A DNA stretch of 64,000 bases from an uncultured Deferribacteres bacterium (GTDB lineage Bacteria > Zhuqueibacterota > JdFR-76 > DREG01): contig CAJVYQ010000001.1 of NCBI GenBank assembly GCA_913009825.1, forward strand, positions 124,001 to 188,000. Reading direction: 5' to 3'. The notes under the pieces were generated by a model. That model searched no databases, was not told where the DNA came from, and saw only the letters and a list, made by a program, of their open reading frames with translations. Every line of letters begins with the position of its first letter. Position 1 is the first letter of the stretch. The position numbers were made by a program, and so were the translations under genes. Below are positions 8,646 to 18,500 of this stretch, in pieces.

Positions 8646-9681
8646 TTTCTTCCTCCTGGTTTTTTCAATACAAAGAAAAGACATGAGAATTACGCAAACG
8701 TGAGCTGTAATTATTCTGCCCTGCTGCTCCGCACAGGGCCAAAGATCAGAATTGCACAGACTGACATCGATGGAAATCAATTGAAAATCAAAAATACGAC
8801 TTGTTTCTATGCAATTCTTCAGTGATTCCTTATCAATGCTGTTAAGCTATCAATTTTTCCTGCGAGTTTCAAGTTTTTTCAAAGAAAAAAGAAGGATTAA
8901 AAATTCACCTGAAGGAACAGCCGGTGCCTGGCATTTCACTCCGGAATGAGAACCGGCTTGCAGTTATTGCTACATTAGCAAATTGGTTGAGCTGATACGG
9001 CTGGCTTCCGGAAGTTGAGCGCGACCCGGCAAAGTTGGTGGAAAACGGGATCGATCTGTCGCTGCGTCAGGTCAACCTGTTCAACATATCCCTGAATGAT
9101 GGTAAAATGGAGTTGGCAATCTTCGGTTGAAAAGCGTATATTCAGGAAGCGCCATCTCAACAGAATTCCGGAAAAAAGCAGTGGACGCAACAATCCCGGC
9201 TAATGCCGGCGCCGTTATGCAGGACCGTCGGGGACACGCTGTGGGTAAATAATTGTCGTACACCTGAAGCAAGGACAGTGAAAAAGAGCCAATATTATCC
9301 GGCGGTGAAACGATATTTCCTGCACGCCCAGCCGGTATTGGATGGAAAAGACGTGTCGATCTCTCTTGGCTGAGAGGAAATCATGTCTTCAAGTGAATAT
9401 TCACTTGAAACACGTTATGACCTGCTGTGCTTCCGGATTGACCGGGTCAAAAACCGGATCAATTTATTAACCTGAAATAAGGCAAAAGTTGTTACCCCTA
9501 ATTGGGCGTTTTTAACAAAAGTTTAAAGTGGATATACACAAAGTATGCTAACGTTCTAATTGACAATGACGTTTAACCAGGCGGACAAGAAGGGATCAAA
9601 TATGAATCCTGAATTGCGGCTAAAGAATATTTTGACAGTTTACAAAATAGAGGAAACCATTAAAATTGAGAGAGAGAAACC
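8646..9681. other. Long gap with apparent decayed coding remnants
   Basis: This 1,036-bp gap has no intact gene. On the plus strand, short stretches have coding-like composition but are broken by stops: about 9002-9130 reads WLPEVERDPAKLVENGIDL and ends with a stop, and about 9280-9373 ends in VLDGKDVSISLG. The families could not be identified. A perfect 22-bp palindrome (CAAGTGAATATTCACTTG core) lies at 9388-9409. I see no promoter or RNA gene that I can support. Confidence 0.35.
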
Positions 9682-10530
9682 ATGAAATTTTTATCCGAAC
9701 CGGAGCGCATTTTTAGCCTTATTTTCACCTTCGTCCTTTTTTTATCTTTTACCGTTCAGGAGATTTCTGCCATGCAATCAACAGATCAACAGAAAAAGAA
9801 GATCGGTTACGAGACTACACCATTGCTGCCCAATTCCAAATGGCATGTGCACGACGGCAACAGGCCGCAGCCACCGGTTGTGACTCCCGGCACCTGCAGC
9901 ACACAGAAAAAACCGGGCACTCCACCTTCCGATGCCATCATCCTTTTCAACGGCAAAGATTTGTCCAAATGGACAGGCAAAGGCGGCAAGGCAAACTGGA
10001 AAGTGGAAAACGGTTACATGGAAGTGGTGAAAAAAACCGGGGATATTGAAACAAAAGAACACTTTGGCGATTGCCAGTTACACGTGGAATGGGCTGAACC
10101 CACGGTTATCGAGGGTGATTCCCAGGACCGCGGCAACAGCGGCGTTTTTCTGATGGGACATTATGAAGTCCAGGTGCTTGATTGTTACAACAACAAAACC
10201 TACCCGGACGGCCAAACCGGGGCTATCTACGGTCAGGCGCCGCCGTTGGTTAACGCCTGCCGGCCGCCCGGAGAATGGCAGACGTACGACATCATTTTTA
10301 CTGCACCGGTGTTTGAGAGGAAAAAATTAGTGAAACCGGCTTACATTACCGTCATTCATAATGGAGTGGTGATTCATAATCACAAAAAGATTATCGGTTT
10401 TACGGAGCACAAAAAAGTAGGAAAATATTCGCCTCATCCGGCAAAGGGGCCGCTCAAATTGCAGGATCACGGCAATCCGGTACGGTACCGCAACATCTGG
10501 ATCCGGCCGCTGAAAAATTATGATGAATGA
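9682..10530 (+). CDS. Secreted DUF1080 (3-keto-disaccharide hydrolase-type) protein
   Basis: 282 aa with a signal peptide (about residues 1-30, ending near EISA). The DUF1080 domain starts near residue 88 with LFNGKDLSKW and continues through GNSGVFLMGHYEVQVLD, GQTGAIYGQ and GEWQTYDIIFTAP to the C-terminus RNIWIRPL. The family has a concanavalin-like jelly-roll fold. Some members hydrolyse 3-keto-glycosides; many are only annotated as sugar-binding. A periplasmic or secreted location is inferred. A GAGAGAGAAA stretch sits before the ATG. The gene stands alone between a decayed region and a repeat element. Confidence 0.85.
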   Translation: MKFLSEPERIFSLIFTFVLFLSFTVQEISAMQSTDQQKKKIGYETTPLLPNSKWHVHDGNRPQPPVVTPGTCSTQKKPGTPPSDAIILFNGKDLSKWTGKGGKANWKVENGYMEVVKKTGDIETKEHFGDCQLHVEWAEPTVIEGDSQDRGNSGVFLMGHYEVQVLDCYNNKTYPDGQTGAIYGQAPPLVNACRPPGEWQTYDIIFTAPVFERKKLVKPAYITVIHNGVVIHNHKKIIGFTEHKKVGKYSPHPAKGPLKLQDHGNPVRYRNIWIRPLKNYDE

Positions 10531-10712
10531 TTATCTGTAACGATTCAGGTTGGTTGTGATACGGAAAATCTTCGACTCCCCGCCTGAGTCGGGAACGCGT
10601 TCCGGCGCGGCGGGTTTTAAAATCTGTCGAAACATGATTACAGCGACAATACATAGCGCAGAAAAGCTGCAAAACAAAAGAATGTTGCATCCGTTTATAG
10701 TCATGATTATCA

Positions 10713-10922
10713 GGATCCTAAATTGAGCTCTTCTATACTTAAGACAACCCCCCAAAGAGTGAAATGTCATTCAGCCTGCCTGTCCGCACAGGCGGGCAAT
10801 TCGTCGGGCAGGCCCGTTGCGGTCGGGCAGGCCCGCTGCAGTCGGGCAGGCCCGCTGTGGTCGGGCAGGCCCGCTGCAGTCGGGCAGGCTGAATGACATG
10901 AAAATCGCTTAATTTATCAGGA
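10713..10922. repeat. Dispersed TIR element (AATTGAGC family), copy A, with 19-bp tandem repeats
   Basis: The ends are CCTAAATTGAGC and GCTTAATTTATCAGGAT. The interior carries the AAACAACCACCCAAAGAGT-like block and an array of about 4.6 copies of a 19-bp unit (GTCGGGCAGGCCCGCTGCA) at 10803-10889. See the other copies at 13018, 46941, 56237 and 59142. Confidence 0.8.
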
Positions 10923-10977
10923 TAAAAAATCCGGCCTATTCTTTTAATCCGGCCCAAAAAAGCTTTTAATACTCTCG

Positions 10978-12981
10978 CTAAAAATTGTACTCATTATTTT
11001 CTTTGTTCACATCCGGAATATGCGGCCCGCCGAGGATGATTTTTACCAATTTTTTACTAATTTTGTGCGTAATGCTTATCTTTTCATCCCCGTTCCGCCA
11101 TACTTTAACAGAGCGATATTCTTCCTCTTTTGTGCTATCGGAATAAACAAATGTGAGTTTGACGGGCACCGGGAGACGTCCAGCTTTCTTAACGGTTACT
11201 TCTACGGCGTCTTTTTTCTCTGTTACTGCGTGAATGGTTAAATCCGGATAACCGAAATCGTAAAACCATGTCTGCCAAAACCAATTCAGATTTTCTCCAC
11301 CGGCGTTATTGATTGAATTGAAAAAATCCAGGGGGATGGGATGCCTGCCGTGCCAGCGTTTTATATATTCCTGCAGCGATAAACGGAAAAGTTCTCTGCC
11401 TAAAATGTCTTTTAAAATGCTGTAGGCTGTCGCCGGACGGCTGTATGCGGCCACAATCATCGAGGATCTGCCCGATAGTAAATAGGTGGGAATGATCATG
11501 GGCATTTCAGACTCCCTGCCGGCGAACCTTTCGTACCTGGAAATTACACTTTTCCATTGATAATCATATTTCGGTTCCAGTCGTTCTACTACTTCTCTGG
11601 GGAAAAAGGTTGCCCAGCCTTCATCCATCCAGGCATATTTGCGTTCATTTATTCCCATATAAAATGGAAAATAGGTATGCGCAATTTCATGGAAAATCAA
11701 ACCGATGGAGCTGGCTCTGTTGGATGGTGCGCCGTCATTAGTCATCATCGGCCATTCCATGCCACCGCCTCTGCCGCCATTGCAGAAAGTAGTAATTTTC
11801 GGATAGGGATATGGAACACCGGGTAATTCTTTTGACAAATATTCCACCGTTGTCCGGGCAATTTTGGCAGCTTCCTCGTAATGAATGGCACTGTCCGGGT
11901 AGGCTGTATCCGTTAAAACTCTCCTCTGGTTCGCATCATCCACAACAACACTAACCCCATCCCAGCGGTACCGGTTGCTAACCGCAAAGGAAACATCTGT
12001 AACCTGTTGTGCTTTGAACCGCCAGTTGTTTTTATCATTGTTTTGAGTTACGGCATTATTCTTATAATCTTCAGGGGTAATAATATGAATCACTTCATCG
12101 GAAGATTGGGCTTTTTGGTAGCGGTTCACAATATTATTTTGCAGCACCTGTTCCGGATTTTGCAGAACACCGGTTGCCCAGACAACATAATCTCCGGGGA
12201 GCGAAACGGAGAGATCGTAATTGTTGAAATCGTTGTAAAATTCTACATTGCCGCCGTACTCCAGCCTGTCCCAGCCATCGATGTCATCATAAACCGCAAT
12301 CTGCGGGTAAAAATAACCGATAAAAAAATCAGTATCGCTGTACTGCCCCATGCGCAGACGTGTGGTTTTGGGAATATTCAATTCCCATGCTGTGTGAACC
12401 TGTACGGTTTTGCCGGGAGGCAGCGGATTGTTCAGTGTAACAATCAGATTGGTGGCGGTTCGCCTTGCTCTTCCTTTCATGCCGGAAAATTTCCCGCTTC
12501 TCATGGGCGTCCTTTCTCCTTTTTTCTGTTGATTTCCTCCCTGCCGCCTCCGCTGTGTAAACATGCCCCGTCCGCTCATAATCCGGATGGAATCGCCGTC
12601 GATCGTAAGCACCTGGATTTTAACCCCTTTGGTTAAATCCGAAACGGCTACAGGCGATTGCCGCGCATTTCCTTCTTTAAAAATGTCCTGATACAATCTG
12701 AAAACAAGGGTGTTGAGTGTGTCCGGGCTGTTATTAAAATAGGTGATTTCTTCCTCACCTTTCAGCAGACTTTTTGACGGGATCAATTCCACATCAATTT
12801 TGTAATCGGAACGGTTTTGCCAGTATTTAGCGCCGGGATTGCCGTCGGCAGACCGGGTGCCATTCTGGAAAGCCTTTTGAATATTCAGCGGCACGTAAAG
12901 TTTCGATTGTTGCGCAGCAACGGGCAAAATCGTGAAGCAAAGCCATGATAAGATGAACAGAAATACAACTTTGTTCTTCAT
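10978..12981 (-). CDS. M1-family zinc metallopeptidase, secreted
   Basis: 667 aa from the ATG at 12979-12981, which has an AAAGGA site; an upstream in-frame start would reach into a repeat element. A signal peptide is visible at residues 1-25. The gluzincin motif HEIAH lies in the central part, with the third zinc ligand Glu in WMDEGWATFF 18 residues later. The upstream GGMEWPMM corresponds to the GxMEN substrate-binding loop in a modified form. Before it lies an N-terminal beta domain (SLLKGEEEITYFNNS). It most likely hydrolyses peptides in the periplasm or at the cell surface. The last 60 residues resemble an Ig-like tail. No operon partner. Confidence 0.88.
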   Translation of the reverse strand: MKNKVVFLFILSWLCFTILPVAAQQSKLYVPLNIQKAFQNGTRSADGNPGAKYWQNRSDYKIDVELIPSKSLLKGEEEITYFNNSPDTLNTLVFRLYQDIFKEGNARQSPVAVSDLTKGVKIQVLTIDGDSIRIMSGRGMFTQRRRQGGNQQKKGERTPMRSGKFSGMKGRARRTATNLIVTLNNPLPPGKTVQVHTAWELNIPKTTRLRMGQYSDTDFFIGYFYPQIAVYDDIDGWDRLEYGGNVEFYNDFNNYDLSVSLPGDYVVWATGVLQNPEQVLQNNIVNRYQKAQSSDEVIHIITPEDYKNNAVTQNNDKNNWRFKAQQVTDVSFAVSNRYRWDGVSVVVDDANQRRVLTDTAYPDSAIHYEEAAKIARTTVEYLSKELPGVPYPYPKITTFCNGGRGGGMEWPMMTNDGAPSNRASSIGLIFHEIAHTYFPFYMGINERKYAWMDEGWATFFPREVVERLEPKYDYQWKSVISRYERFAGRESEMPMIIPTYLLSGRSSMIVAAYSRPATAYSILKDILGRELFRLSLQEYIKRWHGRHPIPLDFFNSINNAGGENLNWFWQTWFYDFGYPDLTIHAVTEKKDAVEVTVKKAGRLPVPVKLTFVYSDSTKEEEYRSVKVWRNGDEKISITHKISKKLVKIILGGPHIPDVNKENNEYNF

Positions 12982-13017
12982 AAGAATATCCTTTCTCTTA
13001 ATGGTAATTTCAAAAAG

Positions 13018-13148
13018 CCTAAATTGAGCGATTCTCATGTCATTCAGGAGGAATCTTTTTAAATATTAGCAACCAATTAACAAGATTCATACTGAATGAC
13101 AGTTCACTCTTTGGGTGGTTGTCACAAGTATAGAATCGCTCAATTTAG
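13018..13148. repeat. Dispersed TIR element (AATTGAGC family), copy B
   Basis: The ends CCTAAATTGAGCGATTC and GAATCGCTCAATTTAG are near-perfect inverted repeats. The interior block (ACTCTTTGGGTGGTTGT) is the reverse complement of that in copies A, F, G and H, so the element sits in the opposite orientation. It lies directly upstream of the M1 peptidase gene and could carry or block its promoter. Confidence 0.85.
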
Positions 13149-13292
13149 AAAAATAACATTTTAGTTCTCTATAAAATTAATACATTCTATTTTAATAACG
13201 GTTCAAAATAAATAAAATTCGACTAACCGGCAAAGAGAATTCACCCTCTCTAAACCCGTTTTTCGGCAAGCGTTAGGCTAAGCTCATGCTCT

Positions 13293-13712
13293 CTATTCCC
13301 CGATGATTTTCACCAACACACGTTTTCTCCGTCTGCCGTCAAACTCGCCGTAAAAAATCTGTTCCCACGGGCCAAAATCCAGGCGGCCGCCGGTAATAGC
13401 GACAACCACTTCTCTGCCCATCACCTGCCGTTTCAGATGGGCGTCGCCGTTGTCTTCTCCGGTGCGGTTATGCCGGTAACGGCTCACCGGTTCGTGCGGC
13501 GCCAGTTTTTCCAGCCAATCTTCATAATCCCGGTGTAAACCGCTCTCATCATCATTGATAAAAACCGAGGCGGTGATATGCATGGCATTGACCAGAACCA
13601 GGCCTTCCTGCACGCCGCTCTCTCTCAGCGCATCTTCCACCTGATGGGTAATATTGATAAATGCCCGGCGGCCCGGGATATTAAACCAGAGTTCTTTGCG
13701 GTAACTTTTCAT
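13293..13712 (-). CDS. YjbQ/UPF0047 family protein (secondary thiamine-phosphate synthase type)
   Basis: 139 aa, a full-length member of the small trimeric YjbQ (UPF0047) family. Visible motifs are [16 protein letters not shown], the histidine-rich [18 protein letters not shown] and the C-terminal [15 protein letters not shown]. Some members have a weak thiamine-phosphate synthase activity in vitro; the physiological role remains unclear. The ATG overlaps the stop of the upstream transporter gene in an ATGA arrangement, so the two are translationally coupled. This suggests a shared function that is not yet described. Confidence 0.9.
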   Translation of the reverse strand: MKSYRKELWFNIPGRRAFINITHQVEDALRESGVQEGLVLVNAMHITASVFINDDESGLHRDYEDWLEKLAPHEPVSRYRHNRTGEDNGDAHLKRQVMGREVVVAITGGRLDFGPWEQIFYGEFDGRRRKRVLVKIIGE

Positions 13713-15037
13713 GAAACGCTTCCTTTCTTTTCTTTTGTTCCTGATTTTCTATTTTTGATAATTAGACTCGCAACGGGAATTGCCAATAGAAGGGTGACAA
13801 TAACGGACACAATCAGCGGGATTTGTTGACCGGTGATTGAAATGTCAAATATTTTTGAACCCGCTTTCGTAATGTTCATTACGCCCAAAAAAATGGTGGT
13901 GATGACAACGATGCCGGTAAAAAAATTTAACCGGGAACTGTTCAGTCCGCTGCTCCCCATCAATTTCCTGTCATTCACCGCCAGCAGCAAAAACACGGCG
14001 ACAAACGGAAGCAGGATCCCGTTCAACGCCTGGGCCAGAATGATGGCCGGAATGGGACGAACATCAGCCAGACCGAAACCGACGCCGATGAGAAGTATGG
14101 TAAACCAGGTAGTGCGGTAGCGCCAGGATTTTTCATCCCATCGGTCCTCATTCTGCGCGCCAAACAGACTTTTAGCCGTGATAGCCGCAGCAAGAGGCGC
14201 GGTTATTGCCGAAGAAAAGCCGGCGGCAAACAATCCGAAGGCAAAAAACAATTTAGCCCAGGTTCCCAGTTTAACCGAAAGACTGTCTGATAGAGCGTTA
14301 TAAGTAAAATTTCCGGCAATGGACGCGCCGACAATCAGGACGCCCATGGAAATAAGACCGCCCAAAATGATTGCCACAGAAAGGCCGAAACGTAATTCAG
14401 ATATTTTCTGCCCCGCGGCAATTCCCGATCCCAAAAACAGATTATACGGGACAACCGTGGTACCGATCAAAGCCATAATCAACAAACCGGATCCGGCGGG
14501 AAAAGAAGGGATTAGCGCGCCTTTTATCATCTGCCCGATGGGCGGTTTCAGTAGAAATACGGTGAACAAAAAGGCAAGTCCCATAAACGCTACAACCATG
14601 CCCAGCAATTTGGCCACCGTTTGTGTGGAGCCGAAGAATAGAAAACCCCCGGCAGCCGCGCCAATTAACAGAGTAAGAACAGTGCGCGACATGCCGCTCC
14701 CCAGCATTGCACCGGCCACGCCGCCCAAAATATTTCCCGCTTCATAAGCCGCGCTGCCCAGAACAATGGCGCCTAAAACAAGCAGTAAAACCAATAACCC
14801 GGAAATTTTGCCGCGAAATTGCGCCTGAATAGCCTGACCGAGATTTTGCCCGGAGACAACCGTTAACCTGGCGCCCGCTTCCTGCAGAATGAGACAGGCA
14901 AAAGTGGAAAAGAGAATCGCCCAGAGAAGCGAATAACTGAACTGAGCTCCGGATGATGCGGCCGTTGTCACGGTTCCGGGACCGATAAAGGCAGCGGAAA
15001 TAACCGACCAGAAAAGAATTTGCAACAGGCGATTCAT
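13709..15037 (-). CDS. NRAMP-related transporter with non-canonical metal-site motifs
   Basis: 442 aa, about 11 hydrophobic helices and a charged C-terminal tail. The fold is recognised from the first helix ([17 protein letters not shown]) and from the sixth ([14 protein letters not shown]). In canonical NRAMP proteins these positions read DPGN and MPHN and bind Mn2+ or Fe2+. Here the Asp is Gly19, the Asn is Thr22, the Met is Val196 and the His is Tyr198. It is therefore unlikely to move Mn2+ or Fe2+ in the usual way, and the substrate is unknown. An AGGAA site precedes the ATG. It overlaps the yjbQ-type gene by 4 bp and the two form one operon. Confidence 0.82.
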   Translation of the reverse strand: MNRLLQILFWSVISAAFIGPGTVTTAASSGAQFSYSLLWAILFSTFACLILQEAGARLTVVSGQNLGQAIQAQFRGKISGLLVLLLVLGAIVLGSAAYEAGNILGGVAGAMLGSGMSRTVLTLLIGAAAGGFLFFGSTQTVAKLLGMVVAFMGLAFLFTVFLLKPPIGQMIKGALIPSFPAGSGLLIMALIGTTVVPYNLFLGSGIAAGQKISELRFGLSVAIILGGLISMGVLIVGASIAGNFTYNALSDSLSVKLGTWAKLFFAFGLFAAGFSSAITAPLAAAITAKSLFGAQNEDRWDEKSWRYRTTWFTILLIGVGFGLADVRPIPAIILAQALNGILLPFVAVFLLLAVNDRKLMGSSGLNSSRLNFFTGIVVITTIFLGVMNITKAGSKIFDISITGQQIPLIVSVIVTLLLAIPVASLIIKNRKSGTKEKKGSVS

Positions 15038-15104
15038 CAGGTTCCTATTTTTTTACACGATGAAAACCAACGATCTGTGTCCAACAAATCATATTTTATA
15101 TTTT

Positions 15105-15230
15105 CCTAAATTGAGCGATTGCAGGGCGATTCGCTGAATCGCCAACCTGATTTCTATGGATTTACATGAATAAATAAAAACCCGTTAGCTGCTTAATGCA
15201 AGCTTAAAAACAGATGAGTCGCTCAATTTA
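15105..15230. repeat. Dispersed TIR element (AATTGAGC family), copy C
   Basis: Starts CCTAAATTGAGCGATTG and ends GTCGCTCAATTTA. The interior belongs to the second sub-type, with AGGGCGATTCGCTGAATCGCC next to the left end, as in copies D and E. It lies upstream of the NRAMP-like gene. Confidence 0.8.
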
Positions 15231-15275
15231 AAATTTTGTTTATTTATAACAAGGAGGACTTTAAGCAAAAAAAGC

Positions 15276-15400
15276 GTAACTACTCAATCTACCAGGTACA
15301 TCGTTCACCGTTCACGGTTAGAACTCTTTTTTGCTTCACACGTATTTGTTCGTGTCGCTAATTTCTGAACGATGAACTTATCGGGGACCTGAACTGTTAC
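15276..15400. repeat. Possible GTAAC-family inverted-repeat element
   Basis: Begins GTAACTACTCAATC and ends CCTGAACTGTTAC. The arms match imperfectly. Apart from this element and copy C, the 15038-15421 gap shows nothing recognisable. Confidence 0.45.
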
Positions 15401-15421
15401 AAACATAAATATTTTAACACA

Positions 15422-15568
15422 TTAAGACAAGACACATCGTCCTTGCCCGGCTGCAAAAGCCAATTGCTCCGGATCTGTTTTCCCATTACGATTCAATTCT
15501 TGAGTATGAACAGTATCATAACCTCTTTTTCGTAAAATCGAATGTAAAGATAAAGAACCTACTCTCAT
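15422..15568 (-). pseudogene. Fragment of a DUF5615/PIN-like toxin gene
   Basis: A 48-residue open frame lies between hydantoinase and the intergenic repeats. It reads LRKRGYDTVHTQELNRNG, then DPEQLAFAAGQGRCVLS and a stop. This matches the central part of DUF5615 (Mut7-C/PIN-like) proteins, which normally start with a LLDEN-type motif and continue after the GRVLVT segment with a conserved Asp. Both the N-terminal acidic motif and the C-terminal half are missing, so the product should be inactive. No antitoxin gene adjoins it. I interpret it as a decayed toxin-antitoxin locus. Confidence 0.6.
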
Positions 15569-15586
15569 CTTGCCAAATTATTTTGT

Positions 15587-18500
15587 CTATCCGGCCGCAC
15601 CATACCCGCCGCCGCCCGGCGTTTTCAGCAGCAGCCTGTCGCCGGGATTCACTTCACAGCCGTCAATGGCGGCAAGTTTTACAATTTTTCCGTTCGCCCG
15701 GATAATTTCCTGTTCGCCCGGTTTACCCGCTTTTCCGCCTGCCAGACCATACGGTTTTTCCGTGCGGTGCTGACTCAAAATCGAAAGCGAAATTTTTTCT
15801 TTAAACGTAATTTCACGGATCACACCGTCGCCGCCCCTGTGTTTTCCTTCTCCGCCGGAATTTTTCCGGATGGCAAATTTTTCTATTCTTACCGGATAGC
15901 GCCGCTCCACAATTTCCGGGTCGGTGATTCTGGTGTTGGTCATGTGGCTGTGTACTGCGCCGGCGCCATCGAAATTCTTCCCCGCGCCGCAGCCGCCGCA
16001 GACTGTCTCATAATAGCTGTATCCACCGGAACCGAAAAGCACGTTGTTCATCGTACCCTGACTGCAGGCAACTAAGCGCAGCGCTTTTAACAGGGTGTCA
16101 ACCAAACGCTGACTGGTTTCCACATTGCCGCCGACAATGGAAGGCGCTTTGGTCGTATCGGCCGGAAAAGGCGGATTTAAAATTCCGGGGGGAATGGTTA
16201 CGTTGACGGCGCCCATGAGTCCCTCATTTAACGGCAGCGGCTCGTTAACCAGCAGGCGCAGGACATAAATGACCACGCTGCGGACAATTGCCGGAGTGGC
16301 GTTCATATTGCCGGGATGCACACCTGCGGACCCGGTAAAATCGATGGAAGCCTGATCTGCGGAAATCTCTATCCGGACTTGCAAAGGCGCGCCGTCGTCC
16401 AGTCTTTCTTCCGCACGGTAAACGCCATCCGGGATGCGCCGCAACGCTTCCCGCATTTTGGTCTCCGCACGCTGTTTCAACGCCTGCATGTAATGAATAA
16501 CCGTTTCCCGGCCGTATTGCGCAGCTAACCCCTGTAAAGCGGATGCTCCCTTGTGATTTGCGGCAACTGCGCCGCGCAGGTCGGCTAAGTTATCTTCAAC
16601 TGCACGGGTCGGATAAATAGCGGAAGTAAATAACTTGCGGATTTCCGGCCATCGGGCTTTCCCTCGCCGGATCAGATAAGTGGGTGGGATGATCACGCCT
16701 TCTTCGGCAAGGGATGTGGCGTTGGGAGGCATGGATCCCGGCCGGATACCGCCGATTTCTGCATGATGAGCCCGGTTGGCCACATAGCCAATCAATTCAT
16801 TTTGATCCGTAAAAACCGGCGTCACAACGGTGATGTCCGGCAGATGTGAACCGCCGAAAGCCGGATGATTGGTCATCACCACATCACCGGGATGCAGTTT
16901 GAGGGTTTTGCACAGTTCCCGCACGCACAACCCCATAGCCCCCAGGTGCACCGGAATGTGCGGCGCGTTGACTACCAATTCTCCGTCTGCATCCAACAAA
17001 GCACAGGAAAAATCCAGGCGTTCTTTTATGTTGGTGGAGAGGGAAGTACGACGTAGTACTTCTCCCATTTCACCGGCGATGGCCTGGAACCGGTTGGTAA
17101 ACAGTTCCAGCCGCACTATCTCCGGCTGCGTTTGTTCTGAAGCCTGCTTTTGTGTTTCCATCCTCCGGAGAATAACGGCACCGGCAGAATTAATTTCTGC
17201 CCGCCAATTCTCATTGACAACGGCAGCGCTGTGCTGCTCAAAAATCAAAGCCGGTCCGGTTATTTGCGCACCCGCACACAAATTGGCTCTTTCATAAACC
17301 GGCGTTGAAACCCAATTGCCATCAAATTGCGTTGTTTTGAATGAATCCGGCTGCGCCTTATGGGTTCGAACCGCTTCCCGTGCGGTTCCTTCTTTCTTCG
17401 CCCGCGAAGACGCTACAACCCGGATCGATTCCAATTCGATTTGCCGGTTTTCCGGCCGGTGTCCGTAAATCGCTTTGTACCGTTTTTCGAACGCCTGCCG
17501 CACCGGTATCTGTGGATCGAAATCAACCGACAGGACCGAATCCTGGCCGGTGAAGCGAAGGTTTAAAATCTTCCTTCTGATTTCAATTTCATTGTCCGGC
17601 ACATCTTCCGCTTCTACCATACGCATGGCCCGGACGGATAATTCCTCGATTCGTGATAAAATCTGATTTTCCAAATTGTCGAGCGGCTGCATAATTTGTT
17701 GTTCGGCGAATCGTTCTATCACGGCATGCCTTAAGCCAAACGCGCTCAATAATCCTGCATCCCGGGGCACCAAAATTGTGTTGATGCCCAATCGCTCCGC
17801 CACGCCGCAGGAATGCTGCGCACCGGCGCCGCCGAAGGCGATTAATGCGTAATCGCCCGGATCATAACCTTTGCGCAGGGAAATACTACGGATGGCATCG
17901 GCCATGCGCTCATTGGCTATATGTAAAAATCCCTCCAGAATTGATTCCGTATCTGCCAGCTCTCCGGTCTTTTCGGCAATCGATTTTTTGATTGTCTCAA
18001 TTTCAATTTTTGCTTTTTCAAAGTCGATGGGGATGTCAAATCGATTGGCATCCAATCTGCCCAACAGCAAGTTTACATCCGTCAGTGTCAGCGGCCCCCC
18101 GGCGACGTAGCAGGCGGGACCGGGGCTGGCTCCCGCGCTTTCCGGCCCAACGCTCAATTTGGCGCCGTCAAAACCACAGATTGAACCGCCGCCGGCCGCG
18201 ACGCTTTCGATAGCCAGCGCCGTTGCCACAAGGTGTGCGTCACCCACTTCATGTTCGAAAAGATATTCAAAATCACCGTCGAAACGAGCCACGTCGGTGC
18301 TGGTTCCGCCCATGTCGAAGGTGATCACTTTTTCATAGCCGCTCTGTTTGCCGGCAAAGGCGGCGCCGACAACACCACCGGCCGGGCCGCTTAACAAACT
18401 GTCTTTCGGATAAAATGAACCGGCCTGAATCAAACCGCCGGCACTGGTCAAAACATGCAGTTTACCGTTTTGAATCGGTTTTTGCACCCGCTGTAAATAT

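Noticed and set aside
10803-10889. Short tandem repeats that could suggest a CRISPR array
   Set aside because: The 19-bp units follow each other without spacers and lie inside a dispersed element that recurs elsewhere.
10739-10957. 72-codon minus-strand frame over the 19-bp repeats
   Set aside because: Its low-complexity product (repeated RACPT-type units) simply translates the tandem array in a mobile element.
12007-12636. 209-codon open frame on the plus strand
   Set aside because: Antisense to the M1 peptidase; no start signals and no family.
17356-17400. tRNA-like GGTTCGAACC word
   Set aside because: It lies within the hydantoinase reading frame and no cloverleaf can be drawn around it.
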